Below, one piece after another: positions 1 to 9,200 of a stretch of 14,136 bases of DNA. Source of the stretch: Candidatus Gastranaerophilales bacterium (lineage in GTDB: Bacteria; Cyanobacteriota; Vampirovibrionia; Gastranaerophilales; Gastranaerophilaceae); NCBI GenBank assembly GCA_900768915.1, contig CAAGEQ010000001.1, positions 1 through 14,136 on the forward strand, written 5' to 3'. The position numbers and the translations under genes were made by a program. The first letter of the stretch is position 1; each line of letters begins with the position of its first letter. The notes below the pieces were generated by a model, which saw only the letters and a list, made by a program, of their open reading frames with translations, searched no databases and had not been told where the DNA came from.

Positions 1-202
1 AAGGGCTAACTCAACAATCTGCTCGACTTCGTCTTTTAATTTGCGTTGTCTGTCATTTTTTAGAATCAACAAGTATTTTCGTCGTTTTCAGCTATTCTAT
101 TTTCAATGTTCGAGAACAAATCTTTCAATCTAATTCAGCAACAAGTGCTGATATTATAATTTATATTTCGTTCGGCTATTTAATGCTCTAAAAATCAGAG
201 CC
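1..202 (-). promoter_or_regulatory. Possible rRNA operon leader (boxA-like), running off the left edge
   Basis: Read leftward, this stretch follows a strong promoter and has no sustained open frame. The only ATG near the edge is followed by a stop after five more codons. Near 120-93 the minus strand reads TGTTCTCGAACATTGAAAAT followed by AGAATAG, which resembles the boxA antitermination element before 16S rRNA in Gram-positives (TGTTCTTTGAAAACT). The transcript would begin with a small hairpin (GCTCT/AGAGC, 185-201). The last 60 bases before the edge are clearly richer in G and C than the neighbourhood, as expected for structured RNA. The 16S gene itself is not in the window, so the assignment is inferred. 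A different abundant non-coding RNA is possible. Confidence 0.4.
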
Positions 203-208
203 TTTAAT

Positions 209-236
209 ATTATATTTCTTTAAAATGTTTTGTCAA
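209..236 (-). promoter_or_regulatory. Near-consensus sigma-70 promoter firing leftward
   Basis: The minus strand carries TTGACA (236-231), a 16-base spacer and TATAAT (214-209), both hexamers perfect. Transcription would start near 202 and run off the left edge. This is the best promoter in the window, fitting a highly expressed product such as an rRNA operon. A second, weaker hexamer pair (TTGCAA at 373-368 with TATATA at 348-343, 19-base spacer) lies upstream and could be a tandem promoter. Confidence 0.7.
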
Positions 237-486
237 GCAATTATTTTTAATTTAATTTACAAGACTTAATTTTTGCTATTTATATTATTAAAGTTCATTT
301 GTGCTGTTGTTTTGGTTAATCCTCTGTGTTCCGAGCACAATATATATACTAATACATAAAAAAATAATTGCAAGCACTTTTTCTCGAATATTCATGACTA
401 TAACTATGTTTCGCATGCTTTAATTACTTCATGTCGGCATAATAACTACACTACACCGACTATATATTTTTTAATAAACTACATAT
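237..486. other. Intergenic gap without a recognisable gene
   Basis: These 250 bases lie between the end of the spoIID-like gene and the leftward promoter. They are AT-rich, with stops in every frame at short intervals. A GTCGG/CCGAC inverted repeat (433-437 and 456-460) with a T-run on the plus-strand side is present, but no plus-strand gene ends before it. I see no convincing terminator for the spoIID-like gene, so its transcript may continue into this gap. Confidence 0.5.
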
Positions 487-2163
487 CTATAATAATTTTA
501 TATAGATTTTAACCGGTTCAATCGCATTCATTCTTCGAATATCCAATTTATTTTGGCATGGTGGAGTAAATCGAACAATATTTAAACTTTCTTTCTTAAT
601 ATAGTGCGACAAATCAATTTCACAACGTTTTTTATTACCTGCATTTTGGAAATTTAAGTTCACAAGTTCATCATTAACCGTCAATTGTAACACTTTCATA
701 TCTTTTTTATCAGGTATAACTAATATAGCCTTTTTCTTTGGTGCATAAAAACATTGTTGAACATATTTATCTTTTAATTCAAATGGTTTTGTACCCAAAC
801 AAATACCCTTATAATAATGTTTCAAAATAGTTTCAAAAGACATGCCACAATCACGAGCCATATACATTGCTCCATATTGGCTCATGCCAGAACCATGACC
901 AAAACCACCACCATAAGCAGTTATCTCAGACCAATCTCCATTTTTATCAACATCATATTTAAAAACAACATTTGCACTTGGCAGTGCTTTTCCGTTTTTA
1001 GTAAACAATCGTCTTATAATTAATTCTTTACCAACAGTATAAGTGGCCTTATCCGTTTCGATTTCCATAAAAATAATTTTGCCAGACACACCACGTTGAG
1101 TAACTCGAATTGCTTTTAACATTCCAAAATCATTAGCATTAGTTAATGCAGGTTGAACAAAGCCTGTTTTTGATTGAACAATCAACGTTGATTTTAAAAC
1201 ATTTTCTAATTCTTCTTTAGTCCATGTTCTTGTCCATCTATATAAAGGAGAATGCATATCATAAGAAACAGGACGAGTTGAATAGAACTCAAAAGCATCT
1301 TCTTCATTATCTAATGGTTTTGTATTTGGCATATCCGGAATAGATTTCAAATATGGTTTATCTGGTGATGGAAAAGCCTTTGTAATCGGATCAGAAAATG
1401 TGTTTGAATAACATTCTGTATAACCACCTGCCGTAGAACTAAACACTGCAACAATCATTTCATCATTATACAAAGCAACCAAACCATGCGTTTCATCAAT
1501 CGCTCTATTTGCAATATCTGATTCTCTATTGTAGCCATGATAAACTTGACTTGCGACACTATCAACTACATCATAACCTCTAGCCATACGTGTGCGAGGG
1601 CTTAAAGAATAATTTCTTGCAGCAACTGCTTGTGCTTTTAATGCTTCTAAACCAAAAGAAACAGGCATTTCACAAGGAACAACACCTTTTAAATAATATT
1701 CAACATCTAAACAATTAACCAAATAAAAAATTGATGGTTTATTTTGATTAGAAATGAATCTAAATTCACCTCTGTATAATGCAGGTTTACCACCTCTAAT
1801 AAAATCTTTTATTCCCAAAACTCCGTTTGGACATGTAACAACAAAATCATTTGCAGAATTTATTGTTTTTAAAATATCTTTATCACCATCATTGTATGAA
1901 AGAACAAATTTTCCATCTTGTCGTGAAACATTCAAAAACTTACCTTTTGATAATTTTAATATTGCATTTTTAGTAACACTATCAGTGATAACACAATCTT
2001 CCGTACCATAAATACTAACATTTTTCTTTTCAACAGTAGTGTAACCACTATCCATAATGCCAACTTTAACCATCGCATTTGACGGATACGCAAATGTAGC
2101 ATTTATTGATACAACAAATGCTAACATTATCAAGCATAAAGCCTTAATTATTTTACTTCCCAA
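487..2163 (-). CDS. spoIID: SpoIID/LytB-domain cell-wall protein, exported
   Basis: SpoIID-family proteins are lytic transglycosylases acting on peptidoglycan stripped of its stem peptides. In non-sporulating relatives they occur as LytB/SpoIID-like wall-remodelling factors. The 558-residue product begins with a signal peptide: Lys4/Lys7, a hydrophobic stretch at 8-23, and probable cleavage after ATFA (25). The catalytic domain shows GVVPCEMP with the expected glutamate E165, EALKAQAVAARNYS (173-186), TAGGYTE (244-250) and the family end signature GHGSGMSQYGA (422-432) followed by ILKHYYKG. About 100 residues beyond this (458-558) are unassigned. The start is TTG at 2163, with AGAGGGA five bases upstream. 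It lies inside the last codons of cysS (16-base overlap), suggesting translational coupling. The domain is certain, but the 'spoIID' symbol is by homology only and implies no sporulation. Confidence 0.9.
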   Translation of the reverse strand: MGSKIIKALCLIMLAFVVSINATFAYPSNAMVKVGIMDSGYTTVEKKNVSIYGTEDCVITDSVTKNAILKLSKGKFLNVSRQDGKFVLSYNDGDKDILKTINSANDFVVTCPNGVLGIKDFIRGGKPALYRGEFRFISNQNKPSIFYLVNCLDVEYYLKGVVPCEMPVSFGLEALKAQAVAARNYSLSPRTRMARGYDVVDSVASQVYHGYNRESDIANRAIDETHGLVALYNDEMIVAVFSSTAGGYTECYSNTFSDPITKAFPSPDKPYLKSIPDMPNTKPLDNEEDAFEFYSTRPVSYDMHSPLYRWTRTWTKEELENVLKSTLIVQSKTGFVQPALTNANDFGMLKAIRVTQRGVSGKIIFMEIETDKATYTVGKELIIRRLFTKNGKALPSANVVFKYDVDKNGDWSEITAYGGGFGHGSGMSQYGAMYMARDCGMSFETILKHYYKGICLGTKPFELKDKYVQQCFYAPKKKAILVIPDKKDMKVLQLTVNDELVNLNFQNAGNKKRCEIDLSHYIKKESLNIVRFTPPCQNKLDIRRMNAIEPVKIYIKLL

Positions 2164-3521
2164 GATGTTCCCTCTTTTGAATCTTTCAAAACTATACCAA
2201 CATTATCAAGAGCAACTCTGATTTTGTCAGCTAAATCCCAATTCTTTTCTGCACGGGCATTTTTTCTATCTTCAATCAATTCTTCCATAGTATTATATGA
2301 TTTGCCTAATTCAGAATTAATTTTTTCTAAAATAGATTTGATTTCATCATCTGACAATTTTGCTTTTTCAAAAGTAAAACCTAATGTTGTTGCTAATTTA
2401 TATAAAATAGTAAACGCACCTTCAACATTTTTATTTGCTTTTGTTGTTAAATCAAATAACACAGCCAATGCCTTTGATGTATTCAAATCTTCGTCCATCG
2501 CTTCAACGAATTGTTTATACTCTTCTGTTTTTGTAATATCTAAACTATCATCAATTTTTGTTTGTTTAGCATTAAGCATTCTTTTTACACCTGCTGCTGC
2601 TGATTGCAATGCTTCATCAGAAAATTCAACAGGCATTCTATAATGATTTGTCAAAATAAAGAACCTTATTGTATTTGCATCATAAGATTTTAATAAATCA
2701 TTTATTGTTAGGAAATTACCTAATGACTTCGACATTTTTTCTTTATTTATAGTAACAAAACCATTATGCAACCAATAATTTACAAATTTGCATCCATTAG
2801 CACATTCTGATTGAGCAATTTCATTTTCATGATGAGGAAAAATCAAATCTGCACCACCAGCATGGATATCAATAGTTTTACCTAAAAATTTTCTAATCAT
2901 AGCAGAACATTCAATATGCCAACCAGGACGACCAACACCCCAAGGTGATTTATAACCAAATTTTTCGTCTTTTTTCCACAAAGCAAAATCTAGAGGATTT
3001 TCTTTTTGAACACCGACTTCAATTCTTGCACCACTCATCAAAGAATCAATAGGTTGTTTTGATAATTGACCATAATTAGAGAATTTTGATACTCTAAAAT
3101 ATACATCACCATTCGTTTCGTAAGCATAACCTTTCGCAATCAATTCTTTAACCATTCCAATCATTTCACCCAATGTTTTTGTGGCGAATGGCTCTTTATC
3201 AGGTTTTAAATTGTTTAAAGCATTCATACTCTCAGTAAACATCTTGTACCAATATGATGAAACTTCTTCTGGAGTTTTACCCTCTGAGTCTGCTTTCTTT
3301 AAAATCTTATCATCTACATCAGTTACATTTCTGCAATATGTAACATCGTAGCCTTTAAATTTAAGATATCTATATAATACATCCCAAGTAATATAACATC
3401 TTGCATGTCCTAAATGTGCATTATCATAAACAGTTGGACCACAAACATACATTTTAACTTTATTATCTTCAATAGGTTTAAATTCTTCTAACTTGTTTGA
3501 ATATGAATTAAATAGTTTCAT
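2148..3521 (-). CDS. cysS: Cysteinyl-tRNA synthetase
   Basis: This class I aminoacyl-tRNA synthetase charges tRNA-Cys with cysteine in the cytosol. The 457-residue protein is full length for the family. It has the HIGH signature as HLGH (36-39), KMSKS (262-266) and the zinc site that selects cysteine: C27 in CGPTVYD, C205 in WHIECSAM, H230 and E234 in FPHHENE. The C-terminal tRNA-binding helix region (RKNARAEKNWDLADKIR, 419-435) and the closing GTSWEV are typical. ATG at 3521 follows AAGGA by seven bases. It is the first gene of a leftward pair with the spoIID-like gene, whose TTG start lies within its last codons. Nothing is missing or unusual in the enzyme. Confidence 0.98.
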   Translation of the reverse strand: MKLFNSYSNKLEEFKPIEDNKVKMYVCGPTVYDNAHLGHARCYITWDVLYRYLKFKGYDVTYCRNVTDVDDKILKKADSEGKTPEEVSSYWYKMFTESMNALNNLKPDKEPFATKTLGEMIGMVKELIAKGYAYETNGDVYFRVSKFSNYGQLSKQPIDSLMSGARIEVGVQKENPLDFALWKKDEKFGYKSPWGVGRPGWHIECSAMIRKFLGKTIDIHAGGADLIFPHHENEIAQSECANGCKFVNYWLHNGFVTINKEKMSKSLGNFLTINDLLKSYDANTIRFFILTNHYRMPVEFSDEALQSAAAGVKRMLNAKQTKIDDSLDITKTEEYKQFVEAMDEDLNTSKALAVLFDLTTKANKNVEGAFTILYKLATTLGFTFEKAKLSDDEIKSILEKINSELGKSYNTMEELIEDRKNARAEKNWDLADKIRVALDNVGIVLKDSKEGTSWEVK

Positions 3522-3550
3522 AGTAGTATCCTTATTATCTTAAATTCACC

Positions 3551-3556
3551 ATTATA
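3551..3556 (-). promoter_or_regulatory. Candidate -10 element for cysS
   Basis: The minus strand reads TATAAT here, about 30 bases before the cysS ATG, which would give a leader of roughly 22 bases containing the ribosome site. No good -35 hexamer sits 16-18 bases upstream, so the call rests on the -10 alone in AT-rich DNA. Confidence 0.25.
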
Positions 3557-3718
3557 ATTTTACTCCAAACATAATTTGTTACAATGAAAATTCACTAAGA
3601 AATCCTCAATATCATATATTTAAACCTAATCCATAGAAAAATCATATAATCCGACTATGTAATATTATTATAAAATTGATAAAATAACTAAAGTGCACGA
3701 ATTAAGAGAGTATTATAT

Positions 3719-5149
3719 ATGAACAATAAAATTTTATTTGTAAGTAACCAAAAACTTCCGAAACAATTTGAAGAATTAAAAAACGATTTTGATATTTCAA
3801 CAGAAAAAAACATTTTAAAAGCATACAAATCTGTTTTTATATCCACACCAGATATCATAATACTAAACGTTTCATCAATTTTTGAAACATATCATTTTTC
3901 TAAATTGTTAGAAATTTTTGAAGATACAAAAAATATCCCATTAATATTAATGACTGGGAAAAATCCTCTTCCAACAAATATTGATTTTAACACTTATCAC
4001 AGAATATCCCTTTCTGCTTCATACAATGATATAGTTACACTTATTGATAATATCTTTAAATCAAATGAAATCAAAAAAGTTAGCAAAGAAAGAATTGCAC
4101 AACTTAATCCTACAAATAAACAAATAAAAGAAAAAACTTCATCTATAATAGACAACTTATTAATCTCATCATCAATCACAGATGAATTCAAATCTCTTAT
4201 TGATAGTATGAATTTTGAAAACGTTCTAGCAGAAAACATTTTCAAAATTTTTAAAGAATATTTTTCTTATGATGTTGCAGGATTATTCTTTAATAACTCA
4301 GATGCACAAAAAAGAAATGTTTTGAACCTATCTTTACCAAACAAAAACATTCCATTAAAAACAATTGATGAAATCAGAGATAAATTCTTTGATGAAATGG
4401 AAAAGAAAAAAAGAATCAACGAAATACAATGCAATTTATCAGACGGTGACATTTCAGAAAAAGGAAGATTAGACTACAAATCATTTAAAAAGGTAATTAT
4501 ACTTCCATTTTCATATACTGAAAAACTCACAGGTGGTTTAATTTTAGCATTCAAAAAAGAACCTGACATATATCAAACTGCATTTATAAATGTAATCTTA
4601 CACGAACTAGATGTAATCTTTAAACTTAAATACATATTCAATGAACAAGAAAATCATGCAGTATATGACACAATGACAGGCTTATTCAATCGTCAAGAAT
4701 TTGAAGTAAATCTTGATAGAGAATTTCATCGTGCAAGACGTTATATTTATAATTTCACACTTGCAATGCTTGATATTGACCATCTAAGCAAAATAAATAA
4801 ACAATATGGAAAAGAATTTGGTGACTTTGTAATAACAGAACTAGCAAAACTTCTTAATGAAGTCTTCAGACGAACTGACCTTATATATAGATACGGTAGT
4901 GAAGAAATTATTGTATTACTACCATCAACACCAATTACAAAATCTGTTATTCCTATTGAACGTTTAAGAGATAAAATTTCTAAACACACTTTTGAAAAAA
5001 ATGGTGCTAAAACAAATGTAACAGTTAGCATTGGACTTTGTGCGAATTATTCAAAATTCACAGAACCAAACCAACTACTGAATGCTGTTGGTACAGCATT
5101 ACATAGAGCAAAAGAATTAGGAAGAAATAGAGTTGACATATTTGAATAA
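3719..5149 (+). CDS. GGDEF-domain protein with degenerate receiver-like and GAF-like regions
   Basis: GGDEF domains make cyclic di-GMP or act as degenerate GTP sensors. The 476-residue protein has no signal peptide or membrane segment. Residues 1-115 look like a response-regulator receiver fold (KILFVSN, then PDIIILNVS), but the phospho-acceptor position is Asn50 instead of Asp. Residues 155-305 resemble a GAF-type sensor. The C-terminal GGDEF domain starts at YDTMTGLFNR (316-325), has LDIDHLSKIN (351-360), an intact RxxD inhibitory site (R384-D387), and ends AKELGRNRVDIF. The signature itself is GSEEI (393-397), so the second glycine is Ser and the last residue is Ile. It could be a weak cyclase or a nucleotide-binding regulator. 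The ATG follows GAGAG at normal spacing. Its last 17 bases overlap hydE, implying co-expression. Confidence 0.88.
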   Translation: MNNKILFVSNQKLPKQFEELKNDFDISTEKNILKAYKSVFISTPDIIILNVSSIFETYHFSKLLEIFEDTKNIPLILMTGKNPLPTNIDFNTYHRISLSASYNDIVTLIDNIFKSNEIKKVSKERIAQLNPTNKQIKEKTSSIIDNLLISSSITDEFKSLIDSMNFENVLAENIFKIFKEYFSYDVAGLFFNNSDAQKRNVLNLSLPNKNIPLKTIDEIRDKFFDEMEKKKRINEIQCNLSDGDISEKGRLDYKSFKKVIILPFSYTEKLTGGLILAFKKEPDIYQTAFINVILHELDVIFKLKYIFNEQENHAVYDTMTGLFNRQEFEVNLDREFHRARRYIYNFTLAMLDIDHLSKINKQYGKEFGDFVITELAKLLNEVFRRTDLIYRYGSEEIIVLLPSTPITKSVIPIERLRDKISKHTFEKNGAKTNVTVSIGLCANYSKFTEPNQLLNAVGTALHRAKELGRNRVDIFE

Positions 5150-6167
5150 TATATTAGAAAAGGCATACAAAACTCATATACTTAATAAAGAAGAAATTGA
5201 ATATTTTCTATCAAATGATAACGATGAACTTTTTCAAACTGCTAATAAAATTAGACAAGAAAATGTAGGTGATGACGTTCATCTTAGAGGATTAATTGAA
5301 TTTTCTAATATATGCAAATCCTCTTGCAAATATTGTGGATTACGTTCTCCAAATACAAACGTTGAGCGTTATAGACTCACACCTGATGAAATCCTACACT
5401 TTGCAAAAGAAGGAATAAAACTAGGGTATAAAACATTAGTTTTACAATCTGGAGAAGATTCATACTACACAACCGATGTATTATGTCCAGTAATTTCAGA
5501 AATTAAAAAAAATGATGTAGCAATAACTCTCAGTATCGGCGAACGTTCAACTGAAGAATACGAAGCATTCAAAAATGCCGGTGCTGATAGATATTTACTA
5601 AGAATAGAAACCACAGACAAAGAACTTTATAAAAAACTTCACCCAAACATGAGTTTTGATAATAGAATACGTTGTCTTAATGACCTTAAGAATCTTGGTT
5701 ATGAAGTCGGCACAGGTTGCCTTGTAGGTCTTCCGGAACAAACAATCTCATCATTAGCAGATGACATTTTATTCTTTAAATCAATAGATGCTGACATGAT
5801 TGGCATTGGTCCATTCATACCACACCCTGATACACCTCTAAAATCTGAACAAAATCCAAAGAATTTTGATATGGCTCTGAAAGTAATGGCAATTACACGT
5901 TTATTACTTCCAGATATCAACATTCCTGCAACAACAGCAATGGAAACATTAAACCCACAAGGTAGAATAATTGCACTAAAAAGTGGAGCAAATGTTGTTA
6001 TGCCAAATATTCTAACTTCTGAATATAAAACTAAATATGAAATTTATCCTAATAAAATTTGTCTTAATGAACATTCAGGCAAATGCAGACACTGTATAGA
6101 AAGTAAAATAAATTCTATTGGTAGAAGTATCGCAAATGATAAAGGTTTCCATAAACGTAATCACTAA
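5133..6167 (+). CDS. hydE: [FeFe]-hydrogenase maturation radical SAM protein HydE
   Basis: HydE is a radical S-adenosylmethionine enzyme that helps build the dithiomethylamine-bearing diiron subcluster of the [FeFe]-hydrogenase H-cluster, with HydG and HydF. The 344-residue protein shows the radical SAM cysteines C61-C65-C68 (CKSSCKYC) followed by GLR. It also has LVLQSGED (102-109), ADRYLLRIET (151-160), GIGPFIPHPDTP (224-235) and NIPATTAM (263-270). The auxiliary cluster triad C310, C318, C321 has the same spacing as in Thermotoga HydE. This argues against the relatives BioB and PylB. The start is TTG at 5133 with AGGAAG eight bases upstream; it lies inside the GGDEF gene (17-base overlap), and the next in-frame ATG is far into the domain. 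A hairpin terminator begins at the stop codon. hydF, hydG and the hydrogenase are not in the window. Confidence 0.95.
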   Translation: MTYLNNILEKAYKTHILNKEEIEYFLSNDNDELFQTANKIRQENVGDDVHLRGLIEFSNICKSSCKYCGLRSPNTNVERYRLTPDEILHFAKEGIKLGYKTLVLQSGEDSYYTTDVLCPVISEIKKNDVAITLSIGERSTEEYEAFKNAGADRYLLRIETTDKELYKKLHPNMSFDNRIRCLNDLKNLGYEVGTGCLVGLPEQTISSLADDILFFKSIDADMIGIGPFIPHPDTPLKSEQNPKNFDMALKVMAITRLLLPDINIPATTAMETLNPQGRIIALKSGANVVMPNILTSEYKTKYEIYPNKICLNEHSGKCRHCIESKINSIGRSIANDKGFHKRNH

Positions 6168-6198
6168 AAAAGGTAATCTGAATTAGATTACCTTTTTT
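6166..6198. terminator. Bidirectional intrinsic terminator between hydE and the GH13-like gene
   Basis: Perfect 14-base arms (6166-6179 and 6185-6198) enclose a 5-base loop. The stem core is GGTAATCT/AGATTACC, flanked by six A on the left and six T on the right, so it reads as a terminator from either strand. It overlaps the hydE stop codon and ends four bases before the stop of the leftward gene. Confidence 0.93.
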
Positions 6199-6202
6199 GT
6201 TA

Positions 6203-9200
6203 TTAATCTTTTGATGTTATATCAATATTCTGTCCATCTTCTTCATCAGGCTTATTTATATCATCATAAGCATTATCATTTCTTATATGATATGTAGGAT
6301 TATAATATTCTCTTGCCTTAGCCTTGTTTGCTGATAACTCAGAGCGTTCCGCTTCAACATCTTTAGGTAAATGATACAACATAAATACACCGTCAGGAGC
6401 GGTTTTTTCATTCAATAAGATACCTTCTTCCTTACCATTTACCATACGTTTAATGAAATAATCATCGTTATGATTGCATACTTCGTAAATAGCATCATCA
6501 TCAGGATTAATATTCTTAAACTGAGTACCTTTATCTAATGAAATTTTACCTTTTGGTCCTTTTAAGTAAATACTATCTAACCAAACATCATTTGGTTTAA
6601 GATTATCTACATCAATTTTGTTATCTGTTGAAATACCGTTAGGGTTAAGAACAGATATACTCATTGCACCATTTGAAGCCTGTGACATAACAGCCGATAC
6701 TTCTCTTTTTTCATCAGTACCATTTTTGTAACCACCTTGTCTATCAAGTTTATACATTGTACCATTATTCAATGCTTCTAATTTATTCATATCATCGTCC
6801 ATTCTTTGACGACTAATTTCATCTAAGTCCTCTTTATAATCAACGATTTCTTGACGTCTATTTGGACTATCATCTTCAACAATAGACCAATCTAATGCGT
6901 TACGGTTTTGTAGATATGTATTCTTACATTTATCTTCATAACCAGTCATTGCTAACTCATCACCACTATACAATGTAGGATTTCCAGACAATGCATTTAA
7001 GTAACGAGTAATAATTCTAGTCTTAGCACGTCCAACTTCAGTTGCCTTAACATCAACCATATCTTTATATGACTGAGCCGCTTTTTCATTTAATTTATCT
7101 GCCAAACCATGTTTTTCAACCGCTTGGTCATAAACAATATCAAATGCATCAGGAACTGGTTTTGAACCAAAACCATCTTTTTCACCAATTTTCTTTGTAG
7201 AATCAGGTGTGCTTATATCATGCTCATCATCAGCAGTCTTATAATATTTACCATTTACAACATCTGCAACAGAATCAGATAAAGCAGTATAGATTTCATT
7301 ATATTTTCTATCTATTTCACCATATTTTCTATCTTTTTCTTCTTGACTATCATGGCTCTTGCTTACATATTCTTTTTCAGCATTTTTCATTTCTTCATTT
7401 ACTTTACCAATGCTTGAACGTAACAACTCACCATTAGCAACTGCTTTTGCACTAACATTATTGAAATAATCACCGTCATTTTTAATAATTCTATTACCTT
7501 CAGGAGAAATTTCATTTTCATTCATAATGTTATTCATAATCATATAAGCAGTCTTACGATGTTTTACATCATGTTTATTAGAAAGATTTGCGTGGAATAA
7601 ACTCATATCCATTGATAATGCATGAACCATACGAGTTTTATCATGATTACCAGCGAATGTATAAGAGTTTCTCTTATAATCAATTGGTTTATCAGAAAAT
7701 CTACCAATCGCATTTTCTAATACATTAACCCTCTCAGAATCTTTATTTTGGACTTTATCATAACCAGATGCAAAATCATAACTGAATAAGTTTGAAATTC
7801 CATTAAAGAAATAAGAGTAGTTTGCTTCAGAGGTAATACCGGCAATATCCATCAATGAACCAACGGCTTTACCTTCATCATCATAAATAACATCACCATT
7901 ATCAGGCTTACCTGCATCTATCAATTCTGGAACGTCAGTAATTTCTGCTACAGTATATGAATTTGGATTTTCTTCCTTAACTGCAGAAACGAAATTACCC
8001 CAGAAACCTAACATATTGTTCCAAGCAGTATCAAAACCTTGATCACCATTTCTAACTGAATCCATATCCGCAACGTCTTTCGCTGCATCTAATCTCCAGT
8101 CTAAACCTAAACCTGAACGGTCAACCATTGCTTCTGCTAATTTAAAACTGTTAGCATTTGTATTTTTAAATCGTTTTTCAATAGATGATGCAACAAAATC
8201 CACATCATCTTTACCTAGATTATCAACACCTTTTTTGATTTTGTTAACAATTTGGTTCGCTTCATCTTCTTGGCTATCACCATTGATACCCATATTTCTT
8301 AATGAACCTTTTTTCATCATTGTATCGTAATCATAAGCAATTTCGCCATTATCAATTTGCTTTACACCAACTTCAGGCATAAGTGCTTTTACAACAGCAT
8401 ACTTTGCAACATCTTCTGCAATCAACGGAATTACATATTGACCATATTCAGTTACACCATTTTCATCTAATAATTTTTCTTTTGAAGATTCGTTTACATT
8501 TTTAATAACATCATCAGCAAAGTTTTTAATATCATTAGTGAAAACTTTATTCATCTTGTTATAAGTTTTTTCAAATTCTTTTGGAACTTTATAAGTTTTA
8601 TCATTCATCGCATCATATCTTGACTCACCAATATGATCTGAATCTGGAGAACGTTTCATTAGATATGGAGATGATAATGCACCTTGTGTATCAGGAGCGA
8701 ACTCAATAGCATCAAGTTGTAAATCCATCAATGAAGAATTTAACAATTCATTATAATTATCAATTTTTGGTCTTAATTCATAGTTATCATCAAGAACATT
8801 TGCAACAACATCTCTTGAAATTCTAACATCTTCAGGTAATTTTGGATTATTTGGATTTTGAGAATCTAATATATTGGTAATTCTTGAATATGCTTTTGCT
8901 GGGTTAGAAGAAATTTCACCAATAGTTTTTGCAACATATTCATTGTGAACATTTCTTACATGCTTAGTCCAATATCTACCAGCAGATACTGCCATATCTT
9001 GAACTTGAGCATTTCCTCTACGCAATTTATCCATTTCAATAGCACGTTTTGCTGAATTCTTTTCAGATGCTAACAATTCATTATCATAATTAGAAGTATA
9101 ATAATTTAACTTAACCATATCTGTATTAGCATCCCAACAAACAAATCCACCCTCATGTTTTGGTTCAATACTAATACCAGATAAAGAACCTACAAACATA

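Noticed and set aside
1..87. Minus-strand frame reading into the left edge with TTG codons
   Set aside because: It has no ribosome site and sits downstream of a leader that looks like structured RNA, so the frame is too short to support a gene.
433..470. GTCGG/CCGAC hairpin followed by a T-run on the plus strand
   Set aside because: The stem is only five bases with an 18-base loop, and no plus-strand gene ends upstream, so it is not called a terminator.
2224..2643. Plus-strand open frame of 139 codons
   Set aside because: It lies wholly antisense within cysS, is Ser/Phe-rich as expected from the reverse of AT-rich coding DNA, and has no ribosome site.
7207..7437. Plus-strand His/Tyr/Phe-rich open frame
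   Set aside because: It is antisense to the GH13-like gene; its odd composition comes from the Lys/Glu/Asp-rich repeat segment on the other strand.
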